From Argentina anserina (Eukaryota > Streptophyta > Magnoliopsida > Rosales > Rosaceae), in NCBI RefSeq assembly GCF_933775445.1, contig NC_065877.1, positions 35,910,694-35,974,693 on the forward strand: 64,000 bases of DNA, written 5' to 3'. This document shows positions 57,930 to 64,000 of the stretch, in pieces. Position numbers and translations under genes: made by a program. How positions within the stretch are numbered: position 1 is the first letter of the stretch; each line of letters begins with the position of its first letter. The notes under the pieces were generated by a model. It had not been told where the DNA came from, did not search any database, and saw only the letters and a list, made by a program, of their open reading frames with translations.

Positions 57930-60025
57930 GCTTTATCGGGGGAGCGATTGAGGATTCCTGCTGGGTGGTCTGGTGTGTTTGCCTAGCTAGCTAGCTAGTG
58001 TTGTTTTATGGTGCAATATTTAGTAGTACACAGCGTCCAAGAGGTAGCTAGAGATCTGGGACTAGAATAAAAGAGTTGTAGTATGTGAGCCTGCAAGAAC
58101 TGGCTTCTGTTTCTGTGTGTTTGTGTTTGGTAAAAGAGTGTTATATCTAATTAGAAGCGCTTCAGGACTCTTCTCGCATGTATAAGCTATCAGCTTGTGT
58201 CGATCTCATTGGGTTACCGTTGCTCCGTTTGCTACTTTATTACATGCATGAACTAATATATGTTACTGCGCTGTTATATATGCAGACGGGCAACGTAAAA
58301 AAGAGGAAACAAACTTGAGCGTATACAAAAATACGAGAAAACTCGAACAAGTTCACGATGATCATATGACTCCGACTTTCCACTAGAGAGTTGCATTCCC
58401 AAATCCCAATAGAAGAACATGCATGGAAAGGTTCTTTCTTTGGCTTTTATCACTAATTCACTGAAAAGTAACGTATGTCCGGTGTAAAATCTAAATACAT
58501 AAATGAAATTAATTATACATGATTGTAATACTAGTGACCAAAAGAACAATTATATCACTACCAATTAAATCGTACGTCAGATAAAAGGATTTAAGCAATA
58601 GCTAGACAAGCTTACACAAACATGAGAACATGCATGCATTGATAGAAGTCATAGAATGAGACTCGGAATAGTTTATATATTGAGATATGTACGTTTAATG
58701 TTTACTTTGTTAACATAAATTTTCTAGAGCAAGTATGCGCATGCCATTTAGAACTTGTTGCAATTGACGGAACCAGTCATATTGCTATGAAATTGAATGA
58801 CAAATAACCGACAAGTATCCATCAATTTGATGTAGAACTAATTTTCTCTTCCTGGGGGACTAAAAGTCATGACGTTTAGTTTCCTCGCGGCCGAGCATGA
58901 ACTACGTACAGTTGGTAGTTTATAGTTATTTTGTATTTTCTTCCCACAGAAACTTAATTATTATGAACTATAATACTGTTACATGACGTGAAGCACAAAT
59001 ACACATCAAATAGTCAAATACTATAAACTTCTGACATTTGAGATCGATCATTTAACGACACGATAACTCTCGTCTTTAATGTGTAACATCTAATTAAACA
59101 AATCTCATTGCTTGGATGTATACTGTAAATCATTGGACAATTCAATTTAAATGGCTCGAGCATTTATAGTTTCATTTTTAATAAATACTTTATGCAGTTG
59201 GTTAGAAATTCTCAGACCATGCAAGATCGATCCTTAAAATTATTAGCTTCCTGACCTAACCTATCCTTTTATCGATTTCTTTCAAATTTCTGAGCTCTCA
59301 ATCATTATCTGGGGTGTGAACTGATCGGAGTCACTTCCGTCACCCCACTAGGCCACTACTAATAGTCTAATATTGTTCAAGGCCTTAATATGTTCTTTTC
59401 CACCTTACGACTTCATCCCAAGATTGCTCCACAAGTTGGCAATATTCAGTGCTGAAATCATTGAAGGAGCTAGAGTTCGGAGCCATCAAGAAGATCCACT
59501 GTGGTAAGGAAGCGATTATAGCTCATGAAGCACAAGACTTGACGGGGTTGGCAAAGATATATAACTTCGTGTACGTACAAGTATGTATAGTCTGATCGAC
59601 GGAGATCGACGGTATATCGAACTTGAGAAAAATCTCTTATGAGATACTACCACACCAAGGGCGAGGTTGAGATCAGAGGCAAAGAGCTGCTGGCTGTCAA
59701 CAGTTAAGAACAGCCTTTCGGGTAATGCTGATGCACACAACCGATCGAGGTTTTTCTTAACAGTTTTTGTTCATCTTCTCTATATACGAGGCTATGATTA
59801 AACATAGATCTCAATTAAAAAGGAAAATTCTACTTTTCAGATTACGTATGTAGTGCAGCTACATCTCCCTGAACTCGTGACACATTATGTTATCCATGCA
59901 ACTAAGTTGCTACGTACTGATGCAGCTAGTGGCACCAACTTCCCTCATATCTTTCATACAAGATGATGAATGATGAGCACAGAAATAATGCATCTGTATC
60001 ATTTCATGATTTTCTGTCACTCAAC
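57930..60025. other. Intergenic region between MYB98-like gene and translocator
   Basis: The two genes converge here, so both 3' UTRs lie at its edges. In between, the DNA is AT-rich. An open frame at 59516-59740 on the minus strand resembles nothing known. I see no repeat or RNA gene. Confidence 0.5.
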
Positions 60026-62660
60026 TCAAGCATCCTTGGGCTTTGGCTTAATTCTTTTGGCTCTTGAATAAAAGAAGACTCCAGCAAGAGCCATAGCAGT
60101 TCCTGAAATAAAATCAGTACCAATTAAGAACTCTGCACACTATATATGCCTGTGGTTAAGCTTACGAGTTAAAGGAGCTCACCGAGGGAGTTTATAGGTG
60201 AGACCGGTGTTTGGAAGAAGATGACTGAGGAGATTATGACCACCACTCGCTTTACACAGTTTCCAACTGCGTGCGTGACTGGTGATACCATCTGCAGTAT
60301 CATATATGAGACCTGCATACACAAAAATGAAAAATAAATAACGATTCGTAGAACAGAGAAAATGCAACTTCACGTAAAAAGAATACGAGTCGTGTCACCT
60401 GCTGGTAAGTGTGAAAGCAGAAACCCGCCAGAAGTGATCTCACACACAACTCTTTTATGTTCAAGCCTTGGTTTGCCTGAAAAGTATAACAAAACAACAA
60501 AACAAAAAGGATCAATAGTATTGAGCCAAAAGTAATCCTTTTCTGTTAGAAATACATAGGATTAGTACTTTATGGTGTTACTCACAGCAGATTGCAGGTA
60601 TGAAGGACTAAATTTAACGCCTTCCAAGAGAATAGCAGAAGGAAGCAACAGTAAGAAGGAAATGATGGTTATCACTGAGAAGAGATTGATATTGTCCAAA
60701 GATTCCTGGTACAAACAAACAAAGTAAAGGCTTGTCATAAAAAATGTCATTTCCTGGTATGTAATTTATGAAAATTCAGTAGAAGTTTTATGAAAATTGA
60801 AAGATTATCATCTTCCATACTGGCTAATAGCTCATGGGTTGAGCTTTTATGGTTTCAAAGAATTCTGTAAATGAAGAATAACAAGCTTTTACCTCTTTCT
60901 TCACCATGAACTTTTTGCTGAGTACATTGCGTGACTGGTTAGTGATATTAGAAGCCATTGCACTACCAAAGCCAATCCTGTTTCGAAAGGAATGCATAAT
61001 CACTGGTAAGTTGTAAGAAGAAGTGGCATTTGCATACACGAGTCTCTTGTCATTAGATTAGAAAACCAGTACATATAGAACTAGTTTCTTTATAGTTAGC
61101 AAGAGCTAACATTCCAGTCGATTGTGCATAATATGGGTTCCAGTGAAAAGGTATTAAGTTTTGATGAGAGACAAGTGGAATCGTCTGTTACCAATTAAAA
61201 GAGGCCTCCGTGAAGGATGCCAATGCAACTCCACCTACGATTGGTACAAGAGAAGAAATCACCCAGATAGTTGGCATCTGTGTGCACAGCATGATAAAAA
61301 AACTGAAAGTCAAATCACTCCATCATCAATAACATACATAGATTTTCAACTGTATAATGACCGTAGTATGCAACTACCTCCTTATATTGTGAAGTGCTTA
61401 CGCTTTATAAATCACTCAAGTAGGGAGGAATCGAGTTTATATGTATCTTTTCAAACCAATAACATGGAGGGATCAATTAAAATGGTTACCTCTGCAAGCA
61501 AGAGGGCTGAGAACAGTACGGTGAAGAAGGGCTCCATAGATTTAATCGTGTGAGTGAATGAAACAGCAACTCTACCGAGACTGATGTTGGTCAGTAGGTT
61601 TCCCATCGTATGCGCCACAGCCAGTGGTAGAATTGCTGCAAGCTGCCAAGTCAAAATATGTTTAGTAACTCTCATACTGATTAAGCAAAAGTGGTCACAC
61701 AGTATGGATCATACTGTTTTAGTATATAGAGAGCAACAGTACCTGTGAGCGAGTGAGCTTTGGTCTGGGGTGGAGGTTTAGAACCCACATCAGGATGATC
61801 ATGACAGTCCCACAGCCAAACTGGAAGGCTGTAACCGTGGCTGGAAATGGATAGACTTTCAGAACCTATATATCAACAACCTCTCATCTTTAAATATTAG
61901 CTTTTTTTCACTCGCCGAAAGTTAATCATCTTTTATAGCTACTGCTGTGTTTGTGTTAGGAAATGGATTTGCCTTACTAGTTTCAAGTGACAAACTAATT
62001 TGAGTGGAAGTTTTTATGAGGAAACTGTGGTGAAAATAAAACCCAAAGTACTTAGATGCTAATGGGTTTCTTATGCGTGTTTCGAACACAGGCCCTGTGT
62101 CAATGACTATGGGGTACCAAAAAGTTCTATGAAATTGAAGGTGGAAAAAAAGTGATGCAATAAATTCATCTGTGTATCATAAACTAAGTACAGTAAAAAT
62201 GCAGATTAGAACAAGAATTGACAATCCAAAATGGGAGATCAGATGTATAAAGAAAGAGGTAATGAACCTGTTTGTTGTAGATGTTGAAGTATATGTTCAA
62301 AAGGTACCAAATACAAAACATGGCACCGAGCTGCAAAGTTCGAGCCAATCCACTTGGTTCTGAAGCCTCCCCAGCACTCTCCGGCCCTGGAGCAGCAGGC
62401 TGAGCAGCCTTGACCTTCAAACTATCACATCTCCGATTTGAGGCAAGGAAGGAGGCATGGTTTTCAGCATTGTAAGAGGAAGAATAAGATGAAAATGTGC
62501 CAAAAGCTGTTTGGCTGTAAAGTCCTTGAACATAGCTGTTATGATGACTTTGTGGAAAAGAAGTCGAGGCTGAAAGTTGAGAGAGTTTACAGATCGCGAT
62601 TTTATGTGGAGGTTTTAGAAATGGGGTGGAAGGAGACAGAGCAATCGCACTGCTCTGCAT
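60026..62660 (-). CDS. PPT: Plastid phosphoenolpyruvate/phosphate translocator
   Basis: CDS joins 62660-62268, 61865-61743, 61642-61490, 61277-61192, 60977-60893, 60705-60586, 60476-60399, 60312-60183 and 60102-60026 on the minus strand, 414 aa. The protein exchanges phosphoenolpyruvate for phosphate across the inner plastid envelope, feeding the shikimate and fatty-acid pathways. The first 75-80 residues are Ser-rich with few acids, a transit peptide. [49 protein letters not shown] (split here for length: first block to NISLG, then [16 protein letters not shown]) and [14 protein letters not shown] are hallmark stretches of the plastid phosphate translocator family and fit the PPT branch best. 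Several hydrophobic helices are apparent. PPT1 (CUE1) and PPT2 cannot be told apart with certainty by eye. All junctions close in phase. Confidence 0.94.
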
Positions 62661-63165
62661 CTTTTGAGAATGTAAAGCAAGCAAGGAGCGGAAAGAAGCT
62701 GAAGTTTCAAGTTCTAACGTTGCATAAGTACAAAACTGAAAAGGACCACTTGTTACGTTTGGAGTCTCAAAACGCAGCAGCTAAATGAATGGATGACATG
62801 GACTTGGCATTCTGTGTTCTAAATTAGCTTGGACAAATATGTGGCATTTAGTGCTTAAATTTTGAGGCTGATTTCTTAGCTTCTGCAGATAAATCTTCCA
62901 GAATCCACAAATTAGATTCTCATTTTATTTATTTTTTTCATCTATTAGAATTAGAATATTACATTGGGTGACTAAGATATTAAACTAGAAGCACTGTTCA
63001 TTCAAAACTTTCTGATCAATGATCAAAAGAATTCCACTTACAACAACAAAAGGTTATCCCAACTTCTTTGGGGAATTTCCCTGGCAAACAGAAGTAATTA
63101 AATATAATACTCAGAGTCAAGAATCAAGATCTCATAACTAAATAGGCTAAATCAAAATGCATACT
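62661..63165. other. Intergenic region between translocator and TRM61
   Basis: Both neighbours are on the minus strand. This 505-bp gap therefore contains the promoter and leader of the translocator and the 3' UTR of the TRM61 gene. No distinct TATA box was recognised. Confidence 0.5.
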
Positions 63166-64000
63166 TTATGAGAGGCATTTGAGTCTTGCAAACGTCAAAT
63201 AGCCAGTGTGGCCTTTGGCCTCACTACAAGGCCTAGCCATGACCATGGGAGCACCTGTAGTTTTGGGCTCATTACTTCCTTCACTTGGTCGCTGCCGCCT
63301 CTTACATGGTCGAGATCCAACAGAACCACTTTCCTGAACCTGGAAGCCATCCATTTTCCCTTCTCGAACTTCATATGTGCGAAGGAGTATCTCAAATGTC
63401 CTTATATCTACACACAAGCAGAGATGCCGATTCCAATTACTTAGATTTATTTCAGAGTAACAGGAAGTGAAGTCCACTTAAAAGAAACACAGGATGTACA
63501 ACATAAATAACATTACTACATCAAGCTAACCTGTAAATTTTGATCTCAAAGTCTCCGATGCTCGTTGGACCTGCTCAATGCATGGGGAAAAGGAGCATAC
63601 AACTCCATCTTGTTTTAACATCTTCTCAACTGAAGGGATGGCTAGCCAGGGTTGGGGAAGGTCTAGGAAGACCGAATCTGCCCTTCCAGAAAACTCATCT
63701 GGAAAACCTTCACCCTGAATATCTCTAACTCCTACTGTCACCATGTTGCTTATCCCTGTCTTCTCAAAGTCCTCCCTATATAATCAAAGATAATTTCAGC
63801 ATATCAAGACATCTAACAGGTAATGCAAACCTTCTTCAAACAGCTAAACAAATTCTTCTATGTTATGGTTTCATCTAAAACAAAATCTGCAAGAGATTTA
63901 TACACAAGCTACTCAATTTACTCAATCTCAAAATAATGAATGCCAGCAAGCAACAAACAGATAGTGAACAAAAGAAGAGATCATAAAATCTTTACCTAGC
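63166..64000 (-). CDS. TRM61: tRNA (adenine-58-N1)-methyltransferase catalytic subunit TRM61, 3' part
   Basis: Two terminal exons are seen on the minus strand, 63775-63531 and 63407-63166, encoding about 162 C-terminal residues. The rest lies beyond the right edge, so the listed start 64000 is only the window limit and 63776-64000 is intron as far as I can tell. The first exon reads EDFEKTGISNMVTVGVRDIQ and ADSVFLDLPQPW, the DLPxPW being the catalytic motif of Trm61-type methyltransferases. It continues with GVVCSFSPCIEQVQRA. The last exon has TFEILLRTYEVREGKMDGF and ends near MARPCSEAKGHTGYLTFARL, both typical of the family. The enzyme, with TRM6, makes m1A58 in nuclear tRNA. Phase closes between the two exons. 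Confidence 0.88.

Noticed and set aside
63208..63444. Plus-strand frames over the TRM61 exons
   Set aside because: They are shadows of the minus-strand gene, whose two exons show clear Trm61 motifs.

Overview
This 64 kb window is nuclear DNA of a flowering plant. The evidence is AT-rich intergenic DNA, many GT-AG introns, 5' UTR introns, CT/GA-rich leaders, dinucleotide microsatellites, several MITEs, and plant-only gene families (R2R3-MYB, DRM methyltransferase, plastid PEP/phosphate translocator). The proteins look like a core eudicot. A rosid, perhaps Rosaceae, is my guess from overall resemblance; it was not tested. Nothing bacterial, organellar or viral was recognised.

Layout. (1) 1-6818: a MYB21/MYB24-type regulator on the minus strand, with a 3.6 kb second intron. 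(2) 6819-12949: no intact gene, but a 2.25 kb PIF/Harbinger-like element (10179-12429) carrying a broken copy of a plastid octanoyltransferase (LIP2-type) gene with its intron. (3) 12950-15345: an ARF1-type small GTPase on the minus strand. (4) 16510-18695: chloroplast peptide deformylase 1B on the plus strand, convergent with (5) 19234-21606: a secreted GH28 polygalacturonase. (6) 21607-31500: about 10 kb without a gene, holding a GC-rich foldback element, CACTA-like ends and microsatellites. (7) 32020-34988: a GSK3/shaggy kinase with 12 coding exons. (8) 36500-41808: the de novo DNA methyltransferase DRM2, whose start codon lies against an intron. (9) 41999-46190: a decayed RING-H2 gene, a zinc-finger-like fragment, a hAT-like MITE, an orphan ORF, and a Mutator-like MITE with telomere-like repeats inside. 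(10) 46200-51947: a WW-domain DEAD-box helicase (DRH1/RH14 type). (11) 54759-57929: a MYB98/MYB118-type R2R3-MYB with a repeat-containing tail and a hairpin MITE in intron 2. (12) 60026-62660: a plastid phosphoenolpyruvate/phosphate translocator on the minus strand. (13) 63166-63775: the 3' end of TRM61, which runs off the right edge.

The genes are not a cluster and do not form one pathway. Three plastid-related loci (PDF1B, the translocator and the LIP2 fragment) look coincidental. Intact gene models were built by joining exons by eye. Reading phase closes at every junction, and each model ends at a stop with a protein length I consider typical of its family. UTR ends are approximate. The least ordinary observations are the gene-fragment capture in a Harbinger-like element, three hairpin or inverted-repeat MITE-type elements (two with 9-10 bp target duplications), a 12-bp direct repeat at both ends of the last DRM2 intron, and a tandem duplication of an intron 3' end in the helicase gene.
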